The notes below the pieces were generated by a model, which saw only the letters and a list, made by a program, of their open reading frames with translations, did no database searches and was not told where the DNA came from. A stretch of 64,000 bases of DNA from Pelomonas baiyunensis. Lineage in GTDB: Bacteria > Pseudomonadota > Gammaproteobacteria > Burkholderiales > Burkholderiaceae_C. The stretch's first letter is position 1; each line of letters opens with the position of its first letter. A program made the position numbers and the translations under genes. The stretch is from contig NZ_JBIGIB010000001.1 of assembly GCF_043555935.1 (NCBI RefSeq), forward strand, positions 186,001-250,000, written 5' to 3'. Positions 45,209 through 59,409 of the stretch are shown here, one piece after another.

Positions 45209-45727
45209 TCAGTTCGGCGCGCTGAGGTTCAGCCAGCGCTGAAGGCGGGTGCGCAGGGCGACGAAGTCCAGCGGCTTGGTCAGGTGCTCGTCCATGCCCG
45301 CTTCCATGCTGGCGGCCACGTCGGCGTCCAGGGCGTGGGCGGTCAGCGCCAGGATGGGGAAGGCCGGCAGCGTGCCCGCCCGTTGCTGGGCGCGCAGGCG
45401 GCGCGAGCATTCCAGGCCGTCCATGCCGGGCATCTGGATGTCCATCAGCACCAGGTCGGGGGCGACGTCGGCGCAGGCGGCCAGGGCTTCGATGCCGTTC
45501 TTGGCCAGGCGGGCTTGCACGCCCATCAACTGCAGGAATTCCAGGGCGACGACCTGGTTGATGTGGTTGTCTTCCACCAGCAGCACCAGGGCTTGCCGTG
45601 GCGCGCGGGCGGGCGTGTGGCCGTCCGGCGTCGGGGTGGCCCCGTCGTCGTGTCCGGCTGCAGCACTCAAATGACAGGGGGGCGACCCTGCGGCCGGCTC
45701 CGACAACCTCAACACATCCATCCCCAT
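45209..45727 (-). CDS. orphan response-regulator receiver protein
   Basis: A 172-residue protein with a 45-residue N-terminal extension lacking structure I can name, then one receiver domain (LVLLVEDNHINQ; phospho-acceptor Asp96 in LVLMDIQMPGMDG; conserved Thr in ALTAHA; Lys in LTKPLD). There is no output domain. Sequence style (DNHINQ, DIQMPGMDG) matches receivers of hybrid kinases, so it may take phosphate from an Hpt protein encoded elsewhere. The ATG at 45727 has GAGG close upstream. Confidence 0.8.
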   Translation of the reverse strand: MGMDVLRLSEPAAGSPPCHLSAAAGHDDGATPTPDGHTPARAPRQALVLLVEDNHINQVVALEFLQLMGVQARLAKNGIEALAACADVAPDLVLMDIQMPGMDGLECSRRLRAQQRAGTLPAFPILALTAHALDADVAASMEAGMDEHLTKPLDFVALRTRLQRWLNLSAPN

Positions 45728-45876
45728 AGTCCTCAGTTCGTTTGTTCTTATGCCGGCTTTTTGGGCCATCAGCGATTGTTGCCTCAGGCACGCGCGCGGC
45801 GCAACCTGTTGAACCCAAAAACGGTGGCGACCCGCTGTTCTTGGGGGGGGCGGTTCATGCGCGGGTCGGGCGGCCG

Positions 45877-45897
45877 TGCTGACAGTTTTCGTCAGCA
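45877..45897 (+). promoter_or_regulatory. inverted repeat upstream of uvrA
   Basis: TGCTGAC-AGTTTTC-GTCAGCA, a perfect seven-base inverted repeat 43 bases before the uvrA ATG. No LexA-like box is seen in 45728-45939. Could be an operator; weakly supported. Confidence 0.3.
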
Positions 45898-45939
45898 GCG
45901 CTCCCTACACTGCCCGCCTTCCCAGTTTTGGCCCCCACC

Positions 45940-51563
<5,624 letters not shown>

Positions 51564-51564
<1 letters not shown>

Positions 51565-52001
51565 TGCGAAGGCGCTGGGCCCTGGCTGGGTTGCTGTGCG
51601 GCGCGCTGCAGGGCGCGTGGGCGCAGGCGGACACGCCCGGCGTGGCCTTGCGCAGCGATGGCGTGTACGTCAGCCGGGAGCAGGTCGACGACGAAACCTA
51701 CTGCGAGTACCTGCGCTTCTACCCCACGGGCACGGTGATCACGGTCAGCTCCGAATGCGGGCCGGAGGCGTTGGAGAGTCTCAAGGCCTGGTTCCGCGCC
51801 TCACGCGCGGGCCCGAAGGTGTCGGGCGTATCCAGGGGGCGCGTGGTGCATCGCGGCAACCGCATCTCGTTCCGGGCGGTGTCCAAGGAGGGCGCGGTCC
51901 GGTTCGAGGGTCACGCGTTCGAGAACCATCTGGTGCTGCGCTCGCACTCCGAAATCAACGGTCACGACGATCAGCAACGCTTCGACTTTGTGCGTTGGTG
52001 A
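51564..52001 (+). CDS. small secreted protein of unknown function
   Basis: A 145-residue protein. MRRRWALAGLLCGALQGAWAQ is a signal peptide; the mature part is beta-rich (GVYVSREQVDDETYCEYLRFY, GRVVHRGNRISFRAVSKEGAVRFEG) with two Cys (YCEYL, SSECG) that may pair. The ATG at 51564 shares its A with the uvrA stop (TGATG), so it is translationally coupled to uvrA. I do not recognise the family; the fold could be lipocalin-like. Confidence 0.6.
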
Positions 52002-52064
52002 CCGGGCTCTGCGCGGCGCTCGCGGACCTGGTGCTCACGGCTGACGCGCTGTAGCGCACCCGCG

Positions 52065-52088
52065 CACCAGTGCACCAGTGCACCAGTG
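52065..52088 (+). repeat. CACCAGTG x3 tandem repeat
   Basis: Three perfect eight-base copies followed by a degenerate CATCAG, in the gap between the small secreted protein and the TerC cluster. Too short and without spacers, so not a CRISPR array; likely a slippage tract. Confidence 0.7.
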
Positions 52089-52184
52089 CATCAGCCTGCT
52101 GCGCCGGCCGGCCGTGCGCCGCCCACGGGCTGCAGGCGTTGTTGATCCGTCCGCATGCCAACTGCGACGGCCGCACGATCCATG

Positions 52185-52201
52185 CTTCGGAAATTCCGAA
52201 G
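52185..52201. promoter_or_regulatory. 17-bp palindrome upstream of the TerC cluster
   Basis: CTTCGGAAATTCCGAAG is a perfect inverted repeat of eight bases around a single A, 81 bases before the first gene of the cluster, next to AT-richer sequence that may hold the promoter. It has the size and symmetry of an operator. No yybP-ykoY manganese riboswitch is recognisable in 52002-52282. Confidence 0.5.
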
Positions 52202-52282
52202 TGAATTGGCGGTGAAGTTCGCTTTGTAGGAAATCTAACGCGACTGACACTGCGCCCCGGTTTGCTTTGCCGGAGGCGTGTG

Positions 52283-52672
52283 ATGGTGGGATGGCTGTGG
52301 GCCGTGGTGGCCTTGCTGTGGGGGTTGTGGTCTGCCGTGGTGTGGGCGTGCCAGGCTGCGTTGGGCGCACTGGTGGCCGGCGCAGGGCAGCTGCCTGTGG
52401 GCGCGCTGGCGGTGCCCGAGTCCTGGACGCGTTGGCTGCCGCAGGAGGTGTCCGAGTCGCTCACCCGCGCCGTGGAAGCCGCTCAGCCCGGGTTGCAGGT
52501 GCTGGTGGACGGGCTGCCGGTGCTGTCCGGTGGGTTCACGGTCTTGGCCTGGGGGGTGTGGGCTTTGGGTTCGGCGCTGCTGCTGCTGGCCGGAGCGGCG
52601 TCGCATGTCGGCCTGCGCGCCTGGCAGCGGCACCAGGCCGCCACGCCGCGCGTCACGTTGGTGGCGTCGTGA
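52283..52672 (+). CDS. small membrane protein of unknown function
   Basis: A 129-residue protein with two hydrophobic segments: residues about 1-40 (MVGWLWAVVALLWGLWSAVV and onward) and about 82-108 (FTVLAWGVWALGSALLLLAG), and an amphipathic middle. GGAGG sits six bases before the ATG. It is the first of three genes reading into TerC (45 and 13 base gaps). No known family recognised. Confidence 0.6.
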   Translation: MVGWLWAVVALLWGLWSAVVWACQAALGALVAGAGQLPVGALAVPESWTRWLPQEVSESLTRAVEAAQPGLQVLVDGLPVLSGGFTVLAWGVWALGSALLLLAGAASHVGLRAWQRHQAATPRVTLVAS

Positions 52673-52717
52673 CCGCGCCCGCAACAGCCTCTCATCGATT
52701 CACTGCTGGAGTACGAC

Positions 52718-52876
52718 ATGGACACCCTGACCTTGCTTTGCACCCTGATGGCCGTGGTGCTGGCGGCTGCCACCTGGCAGGCACGCCGCATTGGCAATGA
52801 CCGCCGGGATGTGGCGCTGCTGGGCGTCAGCGGCGGTGTGGCGGCGCTGGGCGCGGCGGTCGCGTTCGTGAGTTGA
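52718..52876 (+). CDS. 52-residue membrane peptide
   Basis: A short gene: MDTLTLLCTLMAVVLAAATW, a basic loop (QARRIGNDRRD), then a second hydrophobic segment ending AAVAFVS. CTGGAG lies eight bases before the ATG. Two short membrane helices in a hairpin are likely. It sits between the 129-residue membrane protein and TerC, 13 bases before the latter, so it is probably translated as part of that cluster. Confidence 0.55.
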   Translation: MDTLTLLCTLMAVVLAAATWQARRIGNDRRDVALLGVSGGVAALGAAVAFVS

Positions 52877-52889
52877 CGAGGAGATCGAC

Positions 52890-53891
52890 ATGGACGTTTT
52901 GATGGGTGTGCTTCAAGCCGACTTCCTGGGCAAGGCGGTCTGGATCTGGTTGACCTTTTTGGCGGTGGTGGTGACGCTGCTGGCGCTGGACCTGGGCGTG
53001 CTGCACCGCGACCAGCACGAGATCGGCGTGCGCGAAAGCCTGCTGCTGTCGGCCGGCTACATCGGTGTGGCCGTGGCCTTTGGCGCCTGGGTGTGGTGGT
53101 ACCTCGGCGCGCCCAGCGGCATGGACTACTTCACCGGTTTCATGATCGAGAAGTCGCTGTCCATGGACAACGTCTTCGTCATCGCGCTGATCTTCAGCTT
53201 CTTCGCCATTCCGCGGCAGTACCAGCACCGGGTGCTGTTCTGGGGCATCCTGGGCGTGATCGTGCTGCGCGCGATCATGATCGGCCTGGGCACCACGTTG
53301 GTCAGCCAGTTCAGCTGGGTGCTGTACCTGTTCGGCGCCTTCCTGGTGCTCACGGGCATCAAGATGTGGTTCATGGTGGACCACGAGCCCGACATCGCCA
53401 ACAACCCGGTGCTGAAGTGGCTCAAGCGGCACATGCGCGTGACCGACGGCCTGCGCGGCAGCGCCTTCTGGGTGCGCGAGACCGACCCCAAGACCGGCCG
53501 CGTGGAGCGCTTCGCCACCCCGCTGCTGATGGCGCTGATGCTGGTGGAGTTCGTGGACCTGATTTTTGCCGTGGATTCGGTGCCGGCCATCTTCGCCATC
53601 ACGACCGACCCGTTCATCGTCTACACGAGCAACATCTTCGCCATCCTGGGGCTGCGGGCGCTGTACTTCGCGCTGGCCGCGATGATTCACCGCTTCAAGT
53701 ACCTGAAGTACGCCCTGGCCCTGGTGCTGGTGTTCATCGGCAGCAAGATTTTCCTGGTGGGCTTCATCGGCAAGGTGCCGGCGGTGGTGTCCTTGAGCGT
53801 CACCTTCGGGCTGATTGCCGGCGGCGTGCTGGTGTCGCTCTGGAAGACGCGGCAGGCAGCCGCGGAGGTGGCCACGTCGTCGCCCGGCTGA
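52890..53891 (+). CDS. TerC family integral membrane protein (Alx-like)
   Basis: A 333-residue protein with about nine membrane helices. TerC hallmarks are the acidic membrane motifs MIEKSLSMDNVFVIALIF near residue 85 and MLVEFVDLIFAVDSVPAIFAI near 220, whose Asp/Glu residues are thought to carry metal or proton. E. coli Alx in this family exports manganese and responds to alkaline pH. A GAGGAG ribosome site lies six bases before the ATG. Metal export is a family-based inference. Confidence 0.9.
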   Translation: MDVLMGVLQADFLGKAVWIWLTFLAVVVTLLALDLGVLHRDQHEIGVRESLLLSAGYIGVAVAFGAWVWWYLGAPSGMDYFTGFMIEKSLSMDNVFVIALIFSFFAIPRQYQHRVLFWGILGVIVLRAIMIGLGTTLVSQFSWVLYLFGAFLVLTGIKMWFMVDHEPDIANNPVLKWLKRHMRVTDGLRGSAFWVRETDPKTGRVERFATPLLMALMLVEFVDLIFAVDSVPAIFAITTDPFIVYTSNIFAILGLRALYFALAAMIHRFKYLKYALALVLVFIGSKIFLVGFIGKVPAVVSLSVTFGLIAGGVLVSLWKTRQAAAEVATSSPG

Positions 53892-53972
53892 CGTCCGGCA
53901 CATGGCGGGTGGGGGCGCCGATTCCTAGAATCGCGCGCCCCTCACCGGCGGGGGCACCCTGAGGAGACCCCC

Positions 53973-56687
53973 TTGAAGCCCCTGACCTTTGCTGCCCTGG
54001 GCAGCCTCACCCTTGTTTTGGCCCTGTCGGCCGGGGCGCCGCTGCAGGCGCAAACCCCCGCTGTGGCGGCAGGCACGCCCAGCCTGGAACAGATCTTCCG
54101 CGCCCAGCCTTACCGCGGCGAGAACGCCAAGGACGCCGCCTTCAGCAAGAGCGGCCGCTACCTGGCCTACCTGTGGAGCCCCTTCGGCGAGCCGGGCAGC
54201 GACCTGTGGGTGCACGACACCAAGACCGGCAAGACCACCCGCATCACCTCGCCCCAGGTGATGGCCGCCTTCGATGCGCCGGAAGACCTGGCCCGCTTCG
54301 AGAAAAAGCTGGCCCAGCGCAACACCGAGTACGCCGAGCGCCAGGCCAAGGAAGTGGCCCAGCAGGCTTACCTGCGCGGCGAGAAGGTGGACCTGTCGCA
54401 GTGGGAAACCGCCGCGCTGGACACCTTGAAGAAGGAACTGGCCGACAAAAAGGCCAAGGACGACGCGCAGAAGGCGGCCGACAAGGCCGAAGCCGACGCC
54501 GAGAAGCAGGCCATGGCCGCACTGGAAGCGCGCCGCGCCGGCAAGCCCGCACCCGCGCCTGCGGCGGCAGCGGCGCCGGCCTCGGCAGCGTCGGGCGCCG
54601 ACAAGAAGACGGAGAAGGCCGACAAGGCCGAGAAGGCCGAAAAAGACAAGGAACTGTGGGAACTGCGTGACGAGCTGAAGAAGAAGCTCGCCCGCGAGAA
54701 GCTCAAGCCCAGCGACCTCTACCCCGGCGTCGCGCAGTTCGTGTGGGCCCACAAGGCCGATGAGCTGGTGTTCCAGTACCGCGGCGGCCTGTACCGCTGG
54801 AAGGCCGACGACAAGGCCCCCACGGCGCTGGTCAGCACCCAGCGCGACCTGCGCACCGTGGCCTACACGGCGGACGACAGCGGCTTCGTCTACATGGACG
54901 AGGCCCGCGTGCTGCGCCTGAGCTTCAAGCAGGCCGGCGTGCAGGTGGTGAACCGCGAACTCATCCACCCGGACGACGAGCAGAAGAAGTACCGCATCGA
55001 GCAAACCGTCATCAGCGAAGACGGCCGCTGGATGTCGCTGCTGGCCCGCGCGCCGCTGAATCCGCCAGGCGCAGATGGCAAGCCGGCCACGCAGCCGGTG
55101 GCCAAGCAGGTCGAGATCATGAACTACAGCGACCGCTGGGCCGCGGCCAAGAAGGTCAACCGCGAGGTGTCGGACGACAAGCGCACCGAACGCCCGGTGG
55201 CGCTGTACATCCGCGCCGTGCCCACGGGTGCCGAGGCCCCGCGCAAGCAGCCCGCGCCGGTGTTCACCGCCAACGGCGGCGATGTGTGGTTCGAGATGAG
55301 CGACGTGGCCTGGGCCAAGGACGGCAGCCGCTACGCCTTCACCACCTGGGAGCGCGAGAAGGAACTGCTGCGCGTGTACGTCGGCAAGGCCGACGAAAAC
55401 GCCAAGCCCGAGGTGGTGCTGGAGCGCCGCGGCGATGTCGGCCACGAAGTCGTCAACGTGCTCAAGCCCCGTTTCACGCCCGACGGCAAGACCCTGGTGC
55501 TGACGCTGGACGAAGCCGGCTGGCGCCAGCCCTACGCCATCGACCTGGCCACCAAGGCCCTGCGCCCACTGATGAAGGGTGATTTCGAGGCGCACCAGGT
55601 GGTGGGCCTCACCGCCGACAGCAAGTCGATGTTCGTGCTGGCCAACGCGGGCGACACGGCGGCGATGAACGTGCTGCGCGTGGACCTGGCCAGTGGCGCC
55701 ACGCAGGCCGTGGGGGCCTCGGGCGAGTTCCACCGCGGTGCTGCGGTGTCGGAAGACGGCCGCTGGGTGGCCGCCAACGCCGGCAACTGGGCGCAGCGCC
55801 CCGAGCTCAAGCTGCTCGCGGTGGACGGCAAGGCCGCCGCCCGCACGCTGACCGACAGCAGCGACAAGGCCCTGGCCGACGTCAAGCTGCTGCAGCCCGA
55901 GCGCTTTGCCTTCACCAACCGCCATGGCGACCGCATCGAGGCCTATGCCTTCAAGCCCGCCGGCTGGAAGGCGACCGACAAGCGCCCGGCGGTGGTCTAT
56001 GTGTACGGCGGCCCGCTGAACGACCGCCACATCGTGGAGGTGGACAGCTTCCAAGCCACCGCGTACCTGTTCGGTCAGTACATGGCGGCCCAGCATGGCT
56101 TCGTGACGATTGCGGTGGACCCGCGCGGCCACAGCAACTACGGCCGCAAGTTCTCCGACGCCAACTGGGAGCGCGCCGGCGAGCCGCAGGCCGAAGACCT
56201 GGAAGACCTCGTCAAGACACTGCCCGGCTGGGGCGTGGACACGGCCCGCGTGGGCTTGAACGGCTGGAGCTTCGGCGGCTTCCAGACCCAGTACACGATG
56301 TACACCAAGCCTGACCTCTTCGCCGCAGGCATTGCCGGCGCCGGCCCGACCGAATGGGAGAACTACAACTCCTGGTACAGCGGCCGCACCATCGGCAAGG
56401 TGGACCGCAGCAAGCCCAACCTGCGCAAGTACTCGCTGCTGCCGTTGGCGCGCAACCTGAAGAAGCCGTTGCTGCTGGTGCACGGCATGCAGGACCCCAA
56501 CGTGCTGTACCAGGACACGGTGAACGTCTACCGCGAGCTGCTGGTGTCGGGCAAGGAATCGCTGGTGGAACTGTTCCTGGACCCGGACGGCGAGCACGCC
56601 CTGGGCGGCGCGGTGAAGCCGGCGGGCTGGCACCGCAAGTACGAAGCCTTCTGGCTGCGCACGCTGGGCGGCGCCACGGCGCGCTGA
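53973..56687 (+). CDS. S9 family serine peptidase (prolyl oligopeptidase fold), exported
   Basis: A 904-residue protein with signal peptide MKPLTFAALGSLTLVLALSAG...LQAQ. A beta-propeller of WD-like repeats is followed by an alpha/beta hydrolase domain with Ser766 in GWSFGGFQT, Asp841 in GMQDPN and His875 in DGEHALGG. Unusual is a Lys/Ala/Glu-rich, highly helical insert at about residues 103-245, including an Ala/Pro stretch (KPAPAPAAAAAPASAASG), which makes it longer than typical dipeptidyl-peptidase IV-like enzymes. It starts at a TTG (53973) with GAGGAG six bases upstream. Probably a periplasmic peptidase. Confidence 0.88.
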   Translation: MKPLTFAALGSLTLVLALSAGAPLQAQTPAVAAGTPSLEQIFRAQPYRGENAKDAAFSKSGRYLAYLWSPFGEPGSDLWVHDTKTGKTTRITSPQVMAAFDAPEDLARFEKKLAQRNTEYAERQAKEVAQQAYLRGEKVDLSQWETAALDTLKKELADKKAKDDAQKAADKAEADAEKQAMAALEARRAGKPAPAPAAAAAPASAASGADKKTEKADKAEKAEKDKELWELRDELKKKLAREKLKPSDLYPGVAQFVWAHKADELVFQYRGGLYRWKADDKAPTALVSTQRDLRTVAYTADDSGFVYMDEARVLRLSFKQAGVQVVNRELIHPDDEQKKYRIEQTVISEDGRWMSLLARAPLNPPGADGKPATQPVAKQVEIMNYSDRWAAAKKVNREVSDDKRTERPVALYIRAVPTGAEAPRKQPAPVFTANGGDVWFEMSDVAWAKDGSRYAFTTWEREKELLRVYVGKADENAKPEVVLERRGDVGHEVVNVLKPRFTPDGKTLVLTLDEAGWRQPYAIDLATKALRPLMKGDFEAHQVVGLTADSKSMFVLANAGDTAAMNVLRVDLASGATQAVGASGEFHRGAAVSEDGRWVAANAGNWAQRPELKLLAVDGKAAARTLTDSSDKALADVKLLQPERFAFTNRHGDRIEAYAFKPAGWKATDKRPAVVYVYGGPLNDRHIVEVDSFQATAYLFGQYMAAQHGFVTIAVDPRGHSNYGRKFSDANWERAGEPQAEDLEDLVKTLPGWGVDTARVGLNGWSFGGFQTQYTMYTKPDLFAAGIAGAGPTEWENYNSWYSGRTIGKVDRSKPNLRKYSLLPLARNLKKPLLLVHGMQDPNVLYQDTVNVYRELLVSGKESLVELFLDPDGEHALGGAVKPAGWHRKYEAFWLRTLGGATAR

Positions 56688-56737
56688 TCGCGCTGAACGC
56701 GCCGTCGGTGGGGCCGGTGCCACGCCGCCTCGCCTGC

Positions 56738-56764
56738 AAGGGCCCGCTTCGGCGGGCCTTTTTT
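56738..56764 (+). terminator. Rho-independent terminator after the S9 peptidase gene
   Basis: AAG, then GGCCCGC-TTCG-GCGGGCC followed by TTTTTTC: a seven-base GC stem with a stable UUCG loop and a run of six T. The clearest intrinsic terminator in the window. Confidence 0.92.
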
Positions 56765-56853
56765 CATGGTGCGGTCTGTCACGGGGTGATGACCGTTGCG
56801 CACCGTGGGGACAAGGGATGGCGAGGGCCTCGCGCCGGCATAAGCTTGCGGTC

Positions 56854-59256
56854 ATGCGGAGCCCGTCTGTGCCGACCGATGAAGATCGCCGCCTCCAACG
56901 TCTGGCGGCTTTGTCCGTGCTGGACAGTGAGTCCGAACCTCTGTTCGACCACCTCACCGCGTTGGCCGCGCAGATCTGCGGCACGCCGGTGGCGCTGCTG
57001 AGCCTGCTGGACGAGCGGCGGCAGTGGTTCAAGTCGGCCGTGGGCTTTGACCGGCATGAAACCCCGCGCGCCCAGGCCTTCTGCGCGCATGCTTTGCTGG
57101 CCGATGGCCTGTTCGAGGTCCGCGACGCGTCGGCCGACCCGCGCTTTGCCGACCACCCGGATGTGCAGGCCACGCCGGGCCTGCGGTTCTACGCCGGCGC
57201 GCCGATCCGGCTGGACGACGGCAGCCACCCGGGCACGCTGTGCGTGGTGGACCACCGCCCCCGCCAACTGACCGAGGCCCAACGCGAGGCCCTGAGCCGT
57301 CTGGCCGATGCAGCGGCCGAGGCGCTGATGATGCGCGAGCGGGCCCAGCAGCGCGTGGCGCCGGGCGTGCTGGAGCAGCCGTTCGATGTGCTGGCTGACA
57401 TCGCCCCCTTGGGCATCTTCCGCACGGATGCCCGCGGGCGGCAGATCTACGCCAACGCGCGTTGGCAGGAGATTTGTGGCCTGTCGGCGCGTGAAGGGCT
57501 GGGCGAAGGCTGGGCCCGTGCGCTGGTGCCGGACGACCGGGTCACCGTGCTGGAGCACTGGCGCAGCTGCGTGGCAGCGCGCGGCGAATTTGAGCAGCAC
57601 TACCGCCTGCGGGCCGCCGCCCCGGGCGGCGCCACGCGCGATGTACGTTGCCGCGCGCAGCCTCTGCTGGCGCCGGATGGCCGCGTGCGGGGCTACGTGG
57701 GCTTGCTGGAGGACGTGACCGACCGCAACAGCACCGCGCGCGAACTGCGCGAAAGCCAGGCCCTGCTGGACCGCACCGGCCGCGTGGCCGGCGTGGGCGG
57801 CTGGAGCCTGGACCTGCAGACCCGCGAGCTGGTGTGGAGCGACCAGACCTGCCGCATCCACGACCTGCCGCCGGGCCACCGCCCCACGCTGGCGTCGGCG
57901 CTGCGCTTTTACAAACCTGAGGCGCGGGCCACCATCGAGGCCGCGGTGGACAGGGGCATCCAGCACGGCGAGCCCTGGAACCTGGAGCTGCCGATGGTGA
58001 CCGCACGCGGCCGTGAGATCTGGGTGCTGGCGCAGGGGCAGGTGGACTGGCAGGACGGCGTGCCCGTGCGCCTGGTGGGGGCGGTGCAGGACGTGACCGA
58101 GCACCACCGCGCCGCCGTGGAGCTGGAGCAGAGCCGCCAGCGCTTGCGGGCCTTGTACGAATCGACCCCGGCGCTCATGCACTCGGTGGACCCGGCCGGC
58201 CGCGTGCTGAGCGTGTCCAACCGCTGGCTGGAGCGCCTGGGCTACCAGCGCTCGCAGGTCATCGGCCGCTTGGTGGAAGACTTCTTGACGCCCGAGTCCG
58301 CCCGTCAGGTGCAGGAGCTGCACCGGGTGGCGCTGTGGCGAGACGGCCAGGTGACCGACTGCCCCATCCAGCTGGTGTGTGCCGACGGCCAGGTGCGCGA
58401 CGCGCTGGGCTCGGCCGTCGCCGAGTTCGACGCCGAAGGGCGGCCGTTGCGCGCACTGGCCCTGGTGGTGGACGTGACCGACGACCTGCGGCGCCGGGCC
58501 GAACTGGCGCGCGAGCAGGCCATGCGCCGGCAGATGGAAAGCCATGCGCAGGAGTTGGACCGCCTGCTGCGCGAGCGCTCCGAGATGCTGGACGTGCTGG
58601 CCCACGAGGTGCGCCAGCCCTTGAACAACGCCAGTGCGGCGCTGCAAAGCGCGGCGTCCAGCCTGGCTGGGCGGGGCGAGCGCCAGGCCCAGGAGCGGCT
58701 GATGCGCGCCCAGGCCGTGCTGGCCACGGTGCTGGCCGGGGTGGACAACACGCTGGCGGCCGCCAGCCTGCTGGCCGGTGGGGGCCGCATCGCGCGCGGC
58801 GACACCGACATCGACACCCTGATCGCCGTGACGATTGCCGACCTGCCCCGCGAGCAACGCGACCGCATCGTCGTGCACCGCCACACGGCCACCCGCACCG
58901 CGTTGATGGACATGAGCCTCATGCGCCTGGCGCTGCGCAACCTGCTGTCCAACGCGCTGAAGTACGCGCCGGGCGTGAGCCCGGTGACGCTGAGCGTGCT
59001 GGACTTCGACGAGCCCGCCGCGCTGCAGCTGGAGGTGGCCGATGCCGGGCCGGGCATTGCGCGCGAGCTGCTGCCGCGGCTCTTCACCCGCGGTGCGCGC
59101 GGCGGCACGGGCCCCGAGTCCACCCACGGGCTGGGCCTGTACATCGTGCGGCGCGTGATGGACCTGCACCGAGGCCAGGCTGAGTTGCTGCGCACTGGCC
59201 CGCTGGGCACCACCATGCGACTGACCCTGCCCCAGGACGATTCGCGTGACGCCTGA
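56854..59256 (+). CDS. GAF/PAS sensor histidine kinase
   Basis: An 800-residue soluble kinase. An N-terminal GAF domain (EDRRLQRLAALSVLD, ALLSLLDERRQWFKS, FYAGAPIRLDDGSHPGTLCV) is followed by three PAS/PAC modules (from about residues 180, 300 and 430), a dimerisation helix with His584 in AHEVRQPLNNA, and an ATPase domain (NLLSNALKYAPG, DAGPGIARELL, GLGLYIVRRV). The HEVRQPLNNA box and absence of a receiver mark it as a simple kinase needing an external regulator. No membrane segment. An in-frame ATG at 56818 exists; 56854 is preferred because GAF proteins of this type usually begin close to the xxDExxRLxxLxxLxxLD segment. Confidence 0.88.
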   Translation: MRSPSVPTDEDRRLQRLAALSVLDSESEPLFDHLTALAAQICGTPVALLSLLDERRQWFKSAVGFDRHETPRAQAFCAHALLADGLFEVRDASADPRFADHPDVQATPGLRFYAGAPIRLDDGSHPGTLCVVDHRPRQLTEAQREALSRLADAAAEALMMRERAQQRVAPGVLEQPFDVLADIAPLGIFRTDARGRQIYANARWQEICGLSAREGLGEGWARALVPDDRVTVLEHWRSCVAARGEFEQHYRLRAAAPGGATRDVRCRAQPLLAPDGRVRGYVGLLEDVTDRNSTARELRESQALLDRTGRVAGVGGWSLDLQTRELVWSDQTCRIHDLPPGHRPTLASALRFYKPEARATIEAAVDRGIQHGEPWNLELPMVTARGREIWVLAQGQVDWQDGVPVRLVGAVQDVTEHHRAAVELEQSRQRLRALYESTPALMHSVDPAGRVLSVSNRWLERLGYQRSQVIGRLVEDFLTPESARQVQELHRVALWRDGQVTDCPIQLVCADGQVRDALGSAVAEFDAEGRPLRALALVVDVTDDLRRRAELAREQAMRRQMESHAQELDRLLRERSEMLDVLAHEVRQPLNNASAALQSAASSLAGRGERQAQERLMRAQAVLATVLAGVDNTLAAASLLAGGGRIARGDTDIDTLIAVTIADLPREQRDRIVVHRHTATRTALMDMSLMRLALRNLLSNALKYAPGVSPVTLSVLDFDEPAALQLEVADAGPGIARELLPRLFTRGARGGTGPESTHGLGLYIVRRVMDLHRGQAELLRTGPLGTTMRLTLPQDDSRDA

Positions 59257-59409
59257 CACGCTTGCGCCGCTTGCCGGCGTGCACGCCAGGCCGATGTGTG
59301 GCACGCGGGGCGCTACGCTGCGCACCTCTGAATTGCTGAAGAACCGCGCTGCCTTGCTACCCGTGACCTCGCCCTTTTTGCGCCGTTTGCCAGCGGCCCT
59401 GCGCTGCGC

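Noticed and set aside
45728..45939. SOS (LexA) control of the double-length uvrA
   Set aside because: No CTGT-N8-ACAG-like box; only an unrelated seven-base inverted repeat is present.
52065..52095. Short repeats that might be a CRISPR array
   Set aside because: Eight-base direct tandem units without spacers or cas genes; a slippage tract.
52002..52282. yybP-ykoY manganese riboswitch upstream of the TerC cluster
   Set aside because: The sequence does not show the conserved internal loops; only a tandem octamer and a palindrome are visible.
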